Shown piece by piece: positions 1 through 11,415 of a DNA stretch of 64,000 nucleotides. The DNA comes from Amylostereum areolatum (Eukaryota > Basidiomycota > Agaricomycetes > Russulales > Stereaceae), in the NCBI GenBank assembly GCA_012932865.1, contig SAXG01000044.1, forward strand, positions 248,001 through 312,000, in the 5' to 3' direction. The position numbers and the translations under genes are program-made. Numbering within the stretch: position 1 is the stretch's first letter; every line of letters begins with the position of its first letter. The notes below the pieces were generated by a model. The model was not told where the DNA came from. It searched no databases and saw only the letters and a program-made list of their open reading frames with translations.

Positions 1-1743
1 CTCTGTCTTATCATAGCTCTTTTCCGCGGGGTCGTCGTTTGCGCCGGGTCCGACTATCTTGAACAGCGCGGTCTCCAGGGCGTATCACATAGCTCGACGC
101 AGGAACTTCCCAACCCGGTATTGCGGAACGTGCTCGCAGAGGCCCACAAGGCACTCGCGCGAAGAGGGAACGGCAGGACTTGTTCGACATCTACGTCCGC
201 GACAACTGCCAAGAAGTCAACGACAACCGCAAAGACGACCTCTACCTCGAAATCCACTACCACCTCAACGACAAAGTCAATAGCTACAACCACGACGACC
301 TCCGCGATACCGACACCGACAGGTACATCGCCTTGGGCTGTTTCCCATCAATACGTACGGTTCTCCGTGTCGTCACTGGTACAAGGGACTGACTCCCCTC
401 TGGAACCGCATACTCAGCTGGGAGGCAGCAACTTTTTCACTGGTTGGGACTTCTTCGTTGATAGCGATCCCACCAATGGCATCGTTGACTATGTGGACCA
501 GACGACCGCCGTACGTCCATCCCTTCGACTTCTTCGAGCTAGACTGAACTCCGTGTTTTCCAGTCTGCCAGTGGTCTCATCTCTGCGAAAAACGGAGTTA
601 CCATCATCGGCGTCGACACGACGGCCAAGGTCACAGGCAACCGTAACAGCGTTCGTATCCAGACGCAAGCAACGTACAGCGGCGGACTGGTGATAATGGA
701 CAGTTCCCACATGCCGACAGGGTGCGGAACCTGGTCGTGAGTCGCATCTATGCTTTCACTGTCCGTTCATCTCCTGACAGTTTGTCGGACATCATCAGCG
801 CGTTTTGGTCGTATGGTTTGTTGTGCTGTTATGGTGCTTTCCGTCGACGACGCTGACAACATCTTCCCACTGCCAGGTCTCAGTTGGCCTTACGAGGGCG
901 AGATCGACATTGTCGAAGGGCTGAACAACTATACCGGTACGCTCTCGTCTCCGACCGTGAATACAAATGTTCGATAGCTTTTTTTCGCACAGTGAACCAG
1001 GCTACTCTACACACTGAACACCGGTTGCACACTTCCATCCTCAAACCCAACCTTCTCTCGGTGCGACGGGCTCCCTTACTGGAAGCACTAACTGCTCTAC
1101 CTGGGATAACTACAACGCAGGCTGTGGCTTCCTGGACACGCGCACAACGTCCTTCGGCCCTGGTTTCAACAGCAATGGCTGGTGGAGTGTATGCAAGTAC
1201 GTCGTCCCTCCCACATCGTTCCTCTCCTAGCTGGCTCAATGTTACTCTGTCCCTTTCGTAGTGCTCTGGGCTGATACAGGCATATCCGTCTACTTCTTCT
1301 CCCGCGGATCTGTCCCCTCGGATATCACCAGTGGAGCACCTCAACCAGCTTATTGGGGCACTCCCGTCGGTCACTGGCCCGCGTCTTCATGCTCACCCTC
1401 GACATTCTTCAAAGACCATTCGCTCGTCTTTGACACCACGCTATGGTACGATTTGCGGCCAACAGTGCTGTGCTTCCCGTGCTGATAAGGATTGGGGTGT
1501 AGCGGTGACTGGGGTAACGCAGTGTGGAACTCCTCAGACACACCGGGGCAGGAGCAAAGTTGCGCCTCTCGTACGGGCTATTCGACTTGTGAGGAATACG
1601 TTCGGAATAAAGGGGGAGACCTCTCCGAAGCTTGTGAGTAATGCACTTCGCATCACTACACTGGACCGCCATCTGAGCGCCATCGGCATCTCCTAGACTG
1701 GGCCATCAACAGTGTTACGGTCTACAAGCTCCAGGGTGCGTAG
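1..1743 (+). CDS. GH16 family endo-beta-glucanase-like secreted protein, 5' partial, with frame breaks
   Basis: Fungal glycoside hydrolase family 16, expected to cut beta-1,3/1,4 or beta-1,3/1,6 glucans outside the cell or in the wall. Frame 1 is open from base 1 and begins inside a hydrophobic stretch (LCLIIALFRGVVVCAG) that looks like a signal peptide; the start codon is therefore outside the window. A Ser/Thr-rich linker follows, then the catalytic domain with the motif GEIDIVEG at 898-921, which holds the nucleophile and acid/base glutamates (ExDxxE). Introns by eye: 355-417, 511-563, 737-798, 816-876, 937-992, 1197-1261, about 1446-1500 and one near 1634-1695. The exon 799-815 is only 17 nt. 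C-terminal exons end in a conserved-looking VYKLQ segment before TAG. Exon 993-1196 needs three single extra bases (near 1016, 1059 and 1180) removed to keep the GH16 frame, so the copy is either broken or carries sequence errors. Confidence 0.85.
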
Positions 1744-2340
1744 ACTGACGGGGAAAAGACTGCCGTCAACGGGCGCCCTCCTGTGTCCTATACTTTCACT
1801 CCGTTCTTTACTTTACTAGCTAGGGTTATTTGGAATTTTCTCTGAGCGTTAGGGCCGCCAGCTCGACGGTGTCGTACTATATATGTTTTCACCATCGCGC
1901 AGGATTTTAGTTAATCGCCATGGTCAACTTCTGTTCAACATCCCGCGGACTTCAAGGAACACGACCCGCTGAGGGCGATTCTCCCTTCGGCGTGGACAGT
2001 GTATGGGCGATTATCTTTATCCCAGTGGTTTAGTAGATACCCTTCTTCTTGGGTAGATCTGATATGATACATAAGTTGCATAGTGTACAGTTAGCATGAC
2101 GAGCGAAGAATACAGAATCTTGGAGTAGCAGTCACAGAGTAGTCTTTGGCGGGAATAGATGGTAAGCAACGTACATACTGGATTTCGGCGTGTGAAGCAC
2201 ATACCAAATTCAAAGCAATGCGGAGGTCCAGGGAGGTCCCCTGGAAAACAAGTCTCATCCTCGGATCGGGGAGACCACATGCTTGAGACTTTAGTTATAC
2301 ACAGTTACACATACGCGCATATAACTGATACTCACTGCTA
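1744..2340. other. Intergenic, no gene seen
   Basis: Space between the convergent GH16 gene and the minus-strand membrane protein gene. I see only short open frames without family resemblance; it should hold the two 3' untranslated regions. Confidence 0.5.
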
Positions 2341-2853
2341 TTACTCGTTTGGAGCCTCAATTTTGACTGCAGCCCTTCTTTTCCCCTTCGTTGCCCCACG
2401 ACTCCCGTCGACGGGCCTTGAGGAGACCGGTGCCTTCATGTGTTCTGCGCGGCCCAACAGGGACCAGCCAACGAAGGAAACGCCCTGTCTGGCCACGAGT
2501 CCAACCAAAATCCCACTCACAACGGCGACCACAAGAAAGACATAGAGCGGATAGAGGGCTTCCGCGACGTAAATGGTTGTCCGATATGGTGTGTAGATGA
2601 AGATGGCGAAGAGAAGTTGGATGGCGACGATGAATGGGGAGAGGATGAAAATGATTGGACGAAGAAGGAAAGAGAAGAGAGTTGCGGGGACGACTGAGAT
2701 GGACCTGAAAGCATCCCATGAACGCGAAAAGAGGTAGATCGTCGCGAAGAAGGCCTGGCTGACGATGGGCGCGAGTTGGGATATGGGAGCTTCGGGCGAC
2801 GCCATCTGCGAGGTAGATTCAGAAGCTGGGCTGGCTGCAAGCGACGAAGTCAT
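2341..2853 (-). CDS. Small conserved-type membrane protein of unknown function
   Basis: Intron-free frame of 170 codons. The N-terminal 30 residues are Ser/Ala/Pro rich; two long hydrophobic segments follow (roughly residues 55-90, with LFSFLLRPIIFILSPF, and residues 98-122, with YPLYVFLVVAVVSGILVG), then a basic tail with KGKRRAA. That predicts two membrane passes with a cytosolic basic tail. I do not recognise a named family. The start chosen is the first ATG after an in-frame break. Its 5' side faces the F-box gene, so the 2854-3497 spacer is probably a shared promoter. No frame breaks are seen here, unlike in the neighbouring genes. Confidence 0.65.
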   Translation of the reverse strand: MTSSLAASPASESTSQMASPEAPISQLAPIVSQAFFATIYLFSRSWDAFRSISVVPATLFSFLLRPIIFILSPFIVAIQLLFAIFIYTPYRTTIYVAEALYPLYVFLVVAVVSGILVGLVARQGVSFVGWSLLGRAEHMKAPVSSRPVDGSRGATKGKRRAAVKIEAPNE

Positions 2854-3497
2854 CTATAAAGGTGAGTTGGTCGGAACGTTGCCGAACAAAGCTTACGCGC
2901 CGACCGGCGACATGACGGACGCGTACGATCACGTGCGTGTGAATATCAGGCAGGGTCCTGTCCCGAACTTCGGAGTCGACTCGCCTCCTCTCGTCATTTT
3001 CACCTATATCGCATCCCGCTACTCATGTCCATCACGGTTCCAGCTATCCCCCGAACACGCGCATTGGTACGACCTGCTCCCCGGCATGATACCACTCCGC
3101 AACTTGGATCGGCGCTAGGCGGTTGCATTGTACTCTATCCATGGCACTCTACACAAACTGGCACATCCCCGATAGGATGAACGCAAGTCTCGCGGACCGC
3201 GGCCATTCGCCCAGGTTCCCTACGACGCTTCGAGTTTAAATAATAGGCCTCCATGCCAACCGAACTTCCTCTTCTCACCCCGTATGCCCGTCGCCTCAAT
3301 TGTGACGGAGATCAGCTCAATTGTTCAACAAGGAATCAGGGATGAACAAGCAGTCCGCTGTTTTGGAAGCGGTGGTCAATTGGACATCCTCAATAAAGAC
3401 CTTTGTGCTCTTTCCTCCCGTGGTGGTCAATCTGCAAACATGCCCCGTACATACGACGACATTCGGAACCGCCGATATTCGAGGCCTACGACGCTCT
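2854..3497. promoter_or_regulatory. Divergent spacer between membrane protein and F-box genes
   Basis: Shared 5' region of two divergent genes. It contains short open frames only. The F-box reading frame is open upstream to about 3321, so part of this spacer may be N-terminal coding sequence of that gene. No clear TATA box was assigned. Confidence 0.4.
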
Positions 3498-5733
3498 ATG
3501 CTGTTATCTCTTCCGAATGACATCCTCGTCGAGCTTCTCAACAACCCAGTACTGAGTCTTACAGACATATTGCGCTTGCGCCAGGTACGCCTTTACTCAA
3601 CGTTTTCCTATCCCCATGCATGATTAACAATGACTGGGCAGGTGTGCCGTCACTTCTACAAGCTCACTCACCAGCCGGTTATATGGAAACGCATCCTCTA
3701 CAATTTCCACCTACCCCTGCATCCCCTTCCTCCCTCGCATCGCTATTCCCTTTCCTCGCTTCAGCAGCATTGAGACCGAAACGATGATCGCTCGCGCCAT
3801 CACCGCAGACAGTCAACTGGAAAAGCGTCCGCCCCAAAATACATAGCGCGTGGAAGTTGCCTGCCTACAACAAAGTGTGCTCCTTGAAGATGGTCCCCGG
3901 AGGGAAGTTCATGCTCGCTGCTATTCATGACGACAACAGATATGCTATCAGTCTGTTTATGATGGACCATCGAGTCAAAACCGTCTATCCTGTAGCCAAG
4001 TGTCTTACGCGCAGCCGACCATACTCTATCGAGGCCAAGTATATGCCATACCATGGGACACAAGGCCTAATGGTAACGTATGTCTGCCGCGAAGCGAAGC
4101 ATTCGAAAGATCGTGTCGAAGGGCAAGTGGGACCATCCCAGAAGGTTGCTCTATGCTGATAATGTCATGGCAGAAAGGATCCATCCGCCTACAGTGACGA
4201 TGCCGATAACATACCTTTCTCTCTGCGATACGAAATGGTGGTCATGCATAACGACCTCAAGTCGCTAGAAGCTCTGCAAGATCCTACCTGTCCTCCTGGT
4301 AGCAAGGAGTACCAAGACCGTGTTGCCGCGCAGCCTTCTCCTCCCTTCGGTATGGTCACAACGATTCGTTCCCATGAGAAGTTCGACTTCGTCGATATGG
4401 ACGTTCTCGACGGCGATGCCTGCCTTGTTTACACCCAAGGAAGAAATGTGACGATGAAGAACTTGGAAACGCGCGCGATCTCTACATTCACATGCGGGCC
4501 TTTACCCGAAGAAAATCCAAACCTCGTGCGTGTGGTCCACGGCTATAGCCCGCTTGTATCCTGACATGATCTTTTCAGCATGAGAATCAAGCCCACCCTC
4601 TTCCTTACCGTGTCCGAGCCATGCGTATCCTGCCTCCACAGCGCGAAATCCTGATTGTTCGCACCAACAGCTACAACAAAGCCGATCCCATTACCCTCGA
4701 GCTCTTTACCCTTCCTTCCAGCGGCACTCGGTCGAAGGCCGTGTATGCACGCTCCATCAAGCGCTATTGGGAAGGTTGTTACTTCCAAGACGTCAAGATA
4801 TCATACCACGGTCTGCCTTTGGCCTGCGACCAATCCGTCCTCGCCTCTCTCTGTCCACACGCGGAGCCGCCGCCCCTCTACATTTACACGGTTACACTCG
4901 AGCCTTGGGGAACGGCCTGCTATCGATTATGGCCGGAACGCGTCACGCGAGAGCAAGTGCGTTCATTCGTCCCAGGTGTCGACCGGGATGCCTTAGTGGC
5001 ACAGGGCGTCCAGCCAGACCTACTCATCGAGGGCGAGGACACGCACTATGACCTACACTATCCCTTAAACGGGGTTGTACCTTCGCTCGCTGATACGACA
5101 TTTCGATACAATGTCGTCCCGCCGCACCCCCGCGACAGAATACGGTTCAAGTCCGAGTTCACGGGAGATGGGCCGAATCAACGTCTGCGTTTTCTGGCGG
5201 GTAGCGTGCGCCCACTGCTTTATGGTGTGGACATCGACGACCGCTCTATCGCGCCCACGCTACTCGGTCTTCACGCCTACGCAGACCTGTACGGCCCCCC
5301 AGACAGCGTGGTAGACAGACAGCTTGCACGTTGGCCCCAGGATCTGGCTCGCCGGGAAGCGGCCGCGAGGGTGTACGAGAGTTTCGCACGCGGAGAGGCG
5401 TCGAAACGACGAAACGACGACCAGTGCATTGTAGGTTTGGTGCCAGTGGATCGAGTCCAGAAAGACATCCCCGTGTTCAACGTCGGTTTGGTGGCGATAG
5501 CATGGGAAGATTGGACGGCGAAATTGTGTTTGGTCTCACAGCGGGAGCCAACAACAATCTATATGCTTGAATATGCACATACCCCGGGCGAGGGTACGTC
5601 GATGCCCAAATCATCGCAGGGACTTCTCTGACGAGTCTTTCTCCTTGTAGACGAAGATGGAAACCGACGCCCCCTCCCCGTAGACGAAGTGGACCAAGAG
5701 TTTCGAAGGAAGCACACTCGGGGGCCACGGTAG
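3498..5733 (+). CDS. F-box domain protein
   Basis: Probable substrate adaptor of an SCF ubiquitin ligase. The F-box is at the N-terminus: LLSLPNDILVELL followed by a leucine-rich DILRLRQ, an intron (3583 to about 3642), then VCRHFYKLTHQPVIWKRIL. A long C-terminal region without a named domain follows, as in the large F-box family of Agaricomycetes. Further introns lie at about 4528-4578 and 5595-5650; the last exon ends in KHTRGPR and TAG at 5731. The start is uncertain: ATG 3498 begins right at the F-box, but the frame is open from 3321. The middle exon (3640-4230) reads through only if extra bases near 3762, 3814 and 4124 (+1 each) and near 4220 (+2) are ignored. The protein sense on either side of each break is clear. 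Confidence 0.75.
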
Positions 5734-5915
5734 TCCTTCGTTGTAAACATAGTCGTCATGTTTTGGTTTTAGGCTACAGGGTCTTTGAACTTACGCGCTA
5801 TGCTATGGATGTATGCATTACGCTTTCCCAAACGATCCGCGGGGTAATGCCATTTTATTTTCAAAGTCCACGACATACCACATCCACGTGAAGATACCCC
5901 AGATCTGACACTATC

Positions 5916-7074
5916 CTACCTCAACCTCGACCCGATAGGGCTAACGCCAACTGGATCTTTGGGTCCGAGGTCGTGTATAACATAGTAGCTGAAGAACTCG
6001 ACTTTGAATACCAGCGCGACGGCGGCATGTAGTACTGCAACGACGACGATCAGAAGTCGGGCCGACTTGTGGTCCGCCTGTATTGGTGAATAAGACGCAC
6101 AAACGATGTGCAAAGAAAGAACGGGCGTACGGAAGCAAGGATGGGATAGACGTTCGCGACGAGGAAGTATCCCGAAAGTCCAAATGCAACACCGGTCAGA
6201 ACCCAGCGCACAATGGCCACAGGGATGATGCAAAGTATCTGTACTTCGGTCAGAAGGGGTTAACGGGACGGAAAAGGATAGCACGACATACCGAGACTGG
6301 GATCCAAACGAACATGGCATAACCCCAAACGCCCAAGGCCTCGACCACGCCCCAGCCCTCACCACCATGCCCTACAACACTCCAATACCTCAAGACGCCC
6401 CATAATACCACGGGTACGCCTATCCCATAGGCGTATACCAACCCCACTGCAACGCTCAACAGCTCGAAGTCATAATTAATGGGTTCTGAGGAGAGGTAGG
6501 ACGCGATAGACGACGCGAGGGATGATGTGATGAAAAGACTGAATATGAGGGTGGTCAGTGACCAAAATGGACCGTAGAGGTCTGGTGAGGGATTGAGGTG
6601 GGCAGAGGTGTAAGTCGGGGAGAACGGGTTTAGGGTGTTCAGGCAGCGAAAGAGAACCTGAGCCTCGGTCATGATCAGTGATAGTACGGCCAAAAGTGAG
6701 GGACGCACCGTCTTGGTATCGACGTCGAAAAAGGATTGGTAGTAGTCTATTGACCACACCGATGCTGGACCTCGCGAGTCCGAGATGAAGCCTGGTGAAT
6801 AAACGGAAAGGTCAACAGGGCTGACATCCTGTATGCGTCCTGTGGGCTCGCCTCGATTCTGAACGCCTGCACCAGCATTTCGCACATCCGTCGTCGTCGT
6901 TTCGAATGCTGTGGGAGAGAATAAAGTCGGTCGTCACATCGGTGGTGAAGAGGAACACACTTTTGAACTGAAGATCGGGTTCCTCGACGCGCTGGACACG
7001 AATTATCAGTCAAGTCGCACCACAAGACGCCTTGGTGAACTTGCCTCATCGGATTCCACTGGAACGTAAGACAT
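5916..7074 (-). CDS. Yip1-domain (YIPF-type) Golgi/ER membrane protein
   Basis: Multi-pass Yip1-family protein expected in the early secretory pathway, where the family works with Rab GTPases in vesicle traffic. The core shows DLYGPFW, then hydrophobic segments (LTTLIFSLFIT; AVGLVYAYGIGVPVVLW; WGYAMFVWIPVS; LCIIPVAIVRWVLTG; LLIVVVAVLHAAVALVFK), the usual five-helix order. The DLYGPFW motif suggests the YIPF1/YIPF2 branch. Translation starts at 7074 (MSYVPVESDE); the first intron has a GC donor in a perfect AG/GCAAGT context and ends near 6994. Two further introns flank the LQILCIIPVAIV exon. A +1 shift near 6920 is needed to join the second exon to the long core frame. Confidence 0.8.
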
Positions 7075-7702
7075 GCCAATAGTTGGCTATCGCCGGGCGA
7101 ACGGAAGAGAGGATGAACGTGCGCGTCGACCGTCGGAGAACGTGGCGAGTCGCGTCAGTACCTACTTACCGGCGGCTATGCGTGCCACGCGCTCTGTGCA
7201 TTTGACCACGATCTTCAAACTCGACGGAAGAATGGGATCCATCTTTACTCATTCGTTCGTCATATCATACGAAAACTGGAAGAATCCACGCTCTACGGCA
7301 AAGATCGCAAGATAGAAATTGTCTCTACGCGTTTGATCAAGCTTCGAGCTTTGGACTCGCGAAACTGCCATGCAATCTCAACGCAGCGCTCTGCAGCCAA
7401 CTGGTAGCGCCAGCTTTGTCCGCTCCTCCATCATTGGACTTGCCTGGCATGCTCTTGAGCCCTGCTGACTGTTGGAGCCCTACAACGTGCAAATTCATCA
7501 TCTCATACTGCACAAATCTCCGAAGTTTGTCTGGCTGTCATGGGTGTAAAAAAGTCACAGGTAACCTCGCTGCTCAGTATTCTAAGGGTTAGCGGGGGCT
7601 AACACGCTTGTTGCAGGAGTACTGGGTGCTGCCGTTGTGATTCTCCGCGCATCAAGATAATCGAATGCATGACTTCACACTCTCCTGGTCTGACATCGAC
7701 AC
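7075..7702. other. Intergenic, no gene seen
   Basis: Upstream region of the Yip1-family gene and 3' side of the ABC transporter gene. I found no recognisable coding sequence, repeat or RNA gene. Confidence 0.5.
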
Positions 7703-8531
7703 TTAACCCCCAGCCATGGCGTACAGCATGTCCCTGTCCGCGCTGGCGTCCACGAGTGATCGTAAGAAGCCACCGTCCTTCTTCAGCAATTCGCTTGGCT
7801 TTGCGAATTCAAGTATGCGGCCGGCGTCCAGAACCATCTACAGCAAATGCAGTTCAGCGGCGGGTGATGTGGAAGGGGGATAGAAAAGACTGACAATCCT
7901 GTCCGCATCCATGACCGTTTGAAGGCGATGTGCAACCGTGAGCAGGGTCACGTCACTACCTAATTCCTTCCGAAGCGATGTTTGAATGACTGTGTCCGTC
8001 GCGTAATCTTTATTCAGGCTGGCGTGAGGGACTTCAGTACTGCAAGATCTGCGGTAAACATACCGATTGAAGACGTTGCTTCATCGAGGATCAACAGCTT
8101 GCTTTGGCGGACGATTGCTCGTGCCAAAGCCAAGATCTGACGTTGACCCACAGACAAATTATTGCCACCACTAGATACCTTGAAGTCGAGGGTGATACGG
8201 GCTTCCTCGTTCTCGTCTTGAACGGCGAACAAACCAGCAGAACGGAGGGCTCCGTTCAGAGTGGGGTCATCATATTGAGAGTAAGGGTCTAGATTCTCCC
8301 GTAGTGTACCGCTCATCAACTCAGGCTGGCAAAGCTTTATCATGAAGGAGAACGAGAAAAGGTAACTAAGTTCCTCACGGACTGTGGGATGATAGTGACC
8401 CTTGCGCGAAGGGCATCCAGGTTGATAGAGTTGGTCGGGAGGCCGTCGAGATACACGGTACCTTCGGTGAAGATGAAGCGTAGAAGAGCGAGCGTCAAAG
8501 AGCTCTATAATGGAATCAGAAAGCGACGTCA

Positions 8532-9251
8532 TAACGAACTAAGGCTCCAACTGTATAGTTTATGTCTAGTGAGATTGGGGTAGCTAGATAGTATACTATA
8601 CTAAACAGTAAACAGACAGTAAACAGACAGTTTAGACAGTTAATGCATCATTACTGAGGTAAAGAAGTCAGCAGTGTAGAGTTTAGTACACATAAGCTCT
8701 GAGATAGTCTTAGCCTTTAGTAATGAGCATGCATCAGTACATATGTGGCAAGCATCTGAGAACAAGCACTCAACATACATCAAGGTAGCAGGAATTACTA
8801 AAAAATCCTGGGCCATGCATATGATGACTAGAAAGTAGTCCTTATGTTCCTGTGTATAGTCATAAAGTGCACATAAATAGAACAAATGAATTATATATCT
8901 TCCACTGTTTTAAGGGTTCCAAAGATTTTCATATCCCCCCTCATTAGCCTCCTAACAATTGAGTTCTAGGACCTCTGGAAATGTGGAGATGGGTGCTGAG
9001 AATGACAGCTGAGATGGCTGAAAGAATCACCAGAGTTGGGCATGAGTGTAATAGGTGTAGTAGAGGCTAATAGCTTGCACCTGGTAGCACCTACGGGCAT
9101 GTCACACACTGCCACTTTGGATAGGGTTTACTGTCTAGTATACTCACTACTTACTGTCTACAGCTGATGGGGTAGCTAGATAGTAAAACTATACCATATA
9201 AACAGTTTATAGACAGTAAATAGACTATAACATTGGAGCCTTATAACGAAC
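8532..9251. mobile_element. Non-autonomous hAT DNA transposon with 8-bp target duplication
   Basis: Element 8540-9243 (704 bp) is flanked by the 8-bp direct repeat TAACGAAC (8532-8539 and 9244-9251), the duplication length of hAT transposons. Its ends are inverted repeats: TAAGGCTCCAA at left and the complement TTGGAGCCTTA at right, with similarity continuing inward (TGTATAGTTTA). Subterminal AAACAGACAG-like repeats occur on the left side. It lies inside an intron of the ABCC gene, between the exon ending in the Walker A lysine and the exon starting SSLTLALL. It is AT-rich compared with the flanking coding DNA. It keeps a fragment of transposase (see 8640-8885). Confidence 0.85.
8640..8885 (-). 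pseudogene. hAT transposase C-terminal (dimerisation domain) remnant
   Basis: Short frame inside the hAT element. The piece AQDFLVIPATLMYVECLFS followed by LLKAKTISELMC matches the hATC dimerisation region by eye (family pattern: a-DyLaiPaTs-seRvFS ... sLkpetieaLmc). The usual SER is replaced by YVECL, and the catalytic part is missing, so it cannot mobilise itself. It shows that the 704-bp element derives from a full hAT by internal deletion. Confidence 0.7.
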
Positions 9252-10000
9252 CATGGAAACGCGCACCTTTCCACTTCCGGTTCTTCCCACTGGTCCGCCA
9301 GATGAGTCGAAGAAGGAAGCAGAATCAGATCGAATGCTTACGAATGCCAATACGCTCGCCAGCCTTGACGTGGAAAGAGAGCTCGTGAAGGACGTTCGGT
9401 CCATCCTGCCAAGGAGGTCAACCTAACTACCTTCACGCAGACGAGAACAGCCTACCGGAGAATACCGCGCAGAAAGGCGTTCGACGCGAAGGTCACTGCT
9501 GGCAGGCCAATACGCAGGTGGTATGCTGTCTGTCGTGGGCTTGGGCTCCTGCTCTATAGCAAGATACGCTTCGATGCACTCCAAGCTACACAATGATCAG
9601 AGGAATTTCTCCTAGTAGTTCGGTTGCAAAAAATACCTGTTGCCTAATAGAAAAAGGACCGTGGTACACGATAAGCATTGCTGTGCAATGCCGATAGGAA
9701 CCTGGCAGAACACGAACCGTTAATTTCAAGCTCGTTTATGAACTGCACGATCCAGAGGAGGATGGTACACAAGCTCGCTATGACCAATTTTTGTTAGCAC
9801 ATATTCATATCATCAGCTCGAGAGGTTGGCACTTACTGGCCTGCACAATCGAGAAGCCAGGTGTTGGAAGGGATTGCGTTGCCACTTCCAGGGCCATACA
9901 GAATATAGGCCGCAAGCGCCGCAAGCGCCGCAGCAAACAGCCCACCAAGTGTGTTGATTCTGACGCTAACCCATCTATTGTTGCACCGTGTGCAGGATGA

Positions 10001-10190
10001 GTTGATAGCCTCGGCTAAGATCACCACATCAGCAACTTCTCACATTGGGTTGGGGAGTTTTCACGGGTTTGATGCCCGGTTGGCTTCTTGCGAGGTTCTG
10101 CCGAGTTGTCCCGTTAAGGAAGTCCTCGTGAAACTCGGCAACTTCCCGCACGCACGTCGGGATTGCCCGAAGGTTCCATTAGGCCTGCCC
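10001..10190. other. Unassigned stretch upstream of the ABCC 3' half
   Basis: Resemblance to the ABCC family ends near 10000. The remaining bases to 10190 encode no recognisable segment in either direction. This is the breakpoint side where TMD1/NBD1 would be expected. Confidence 0.4.
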
Positions 10191-10259
10191 TAAAGATATC
10201 TGTCCGTGAGACAGTTCACGGGGCACTTCTGCCGTCGCGCCAGCTCACACTCTTGTAGA

Positions 10260-10980
10260 CAACCACCACCACCATCCTCCGTCTTCCCTCCCACCCCCGT
10301 CTTCCCTCCCACCCCCGTCTTCCCTCCCACCCCCATCACCCTCAACGTCCTCGGCACCTTCGCCGCCCCCGTCACCTGCAACGCCCGCGTCACCTTCGAC
10401 GTGCTCGACATCGCCGCCCTCGGCGTCCCCATCACCCACGTCACCCATGACGCCCGCGGCACCCTCGACGCCCTCGACGCCCCCGTCTCCCGCAACGCCC
10501 TTGCCGCCCCCGCTACCCTCAACGGCCCGTCACCTCTGTCGCCTGCAACACCCCCATCCCCCGCAACACCCTCGCCGCCCCCGTCACCCACAATGCCCGC
10601 GTCACTCTTGACGCGCTCAACACCCTCAACACCCTCACCGCCCTTGTCGCCCACATCACCCGCAACGCCTGCGTCGCCCTCGCCGCCCGCGTCACCCGCA
10701 ACACCCGCATCACCCCCGTCACCCTCATCGCCCGTGTCACCCGCGTCACCCGCGATGCCCTCGATGCCCCCGTCGCCCACGCCGCCTGCGCCACCCAGGA
10801 CGCCCTCGCCGCCTGCGTCACCCTCGCCGCCCGCGTCACCCTCGCTGCCCTCGGTGCCCCGGTCACCCGCGACACCTGTGCCACCCACGACGTCCTCGCC
10901 GCCCGCGTTGCCCGCATTGCCTGCGTTGCCCGCAATGCCCACATCACCCTCGTCGCCCCCTCACTCCTCCCGCCCACATC
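10260..10980. repeat. GC-rich low-complexity region, minisatellite-like
   Basis: About 700 bp of GC-rich repeats. It starts with three copies of an 18-bp unit containing GTCTTCCCTCCCACCC (about 10278-10334), then continues as degenerate variants of CCGCGTCACCCGCAACGCC-like words. Read on minus it gives a collagen-like GxxGxxGDxG protein; read on plus a Pro/Ser/Ala/Thr-rich one; a third frame is Arg/Ala-rich. Several frames are open for 150-280 codons simply because of the periodicity, so I do not call a gene. Element F is inserted at its right edge. Confidence 0.7.
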
Positions 10981-11402
10981 TGTCACGGATCACTCCATTT
11001 CTCTCTTCGTTTGCAGACCTCGTACACGCGACACGTCACGGCACATGACTTTCCTTCGCATCACATGCTCCAACGACGTCATTGCCCGGACTTCCGAGCG
11101 GGGTTCCGCATCCTTATCTATGACATCATCGCTCCGGACTTCCGTCCTCCGCCCCATGACTCCTTCCTTATTGTTCCCCCCGCTCGCACCACTATCGCAT
11201 TGCATCGCACCATCGTTCCCACTTGTATATAAGGACAGTGTTTCTCTCCCCTTTTCCCTAGACTGTCCATCTCGTCATACGGTACTGTAGCTTGCGTTGC
11301 ACTACCCTAGACCCGGCACTCTCGAATCCATTTGTTTCCCTTGCTCCTCCCATTGTCGTGACTTAGGCGGTTCCTTCGGTCTCATAAACTGCGTTTCTGA
11401 CA
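10981..11402 (+). repeat. 5' LTR of element F
   Basis: 422 bp, beginning TGTCA and ending TGACA. It holds a TATA box (TATATAAGG, 11226-11234); the word TAGACTGTCCA at 11259-11269, 33 nt downstream, is the likely transcript start. It differs from the 3' LTR at 11 sites, all CpG to TpG/CpA changes. Confidence 0.93.
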
Positions 11403-11404
11403 CC

Positions 11405-11415
11405 TGGACAGTCTA
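11405..11415 (+). promoter_or_regulatory. Self-primer binding site of element F
   Basis: TGGACAGTCTA, two bases after the 5' LTR, is the exact reverse complement of TAGACTGTCCA at 11259-11269 in the LTR. It does not look like a tRNA 3'-end complement (no TGG-N match at the LTR edge). Inference: Tf1-type self-priming, in which the RNA's own 5' end primes minus-strand synthesis. Confidence 0.75.

Larger units (their letters stand above)
7703..10000 (-). pseudogene. ABCC/MRP-type ABC transporter, 3' half (TMD2 end and NBD2)
   Basis: C-terminal half of a full-size ABCC exporter. Read from high to low coordinates: last helices of TMD2 (RWVSVRINTLGGLFAAALAAL; TILLWIVQFINELEING), linker IEQEPKPTTDSIPPAYWPAS, then the NBD2: Walker A GRTGSGK (about 9265-9285), SLTLALLRF, PELMSGTLRENLDPYSQYDD, signature LSVGQRQ, Walker B LLILDEATS, H-loop TVAHRLQT, and a C-terminus ending in MLYAMAGG and TAA at 7703. 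At least seven short introns are visible. The intron right after the Walker A lysine codon (about 50 nt originally) carries a hAT element (8540-9243). Upstream of about 10000 the family resemblance stops: TMD1 and NBD1 are absent, replaced by unrecognised sequence and GC-rich repeats. The NBD2 frame itself is clean, so loss may be recent. Confidence 0.85.

Noticed and set aside
10190..11048. 280-codon plus frame and 250-codon minus frame at the low-complexity block
   Set aside because: Frame openness follows from composition; the plus frame runs into the LTR of F. No start context or family support.
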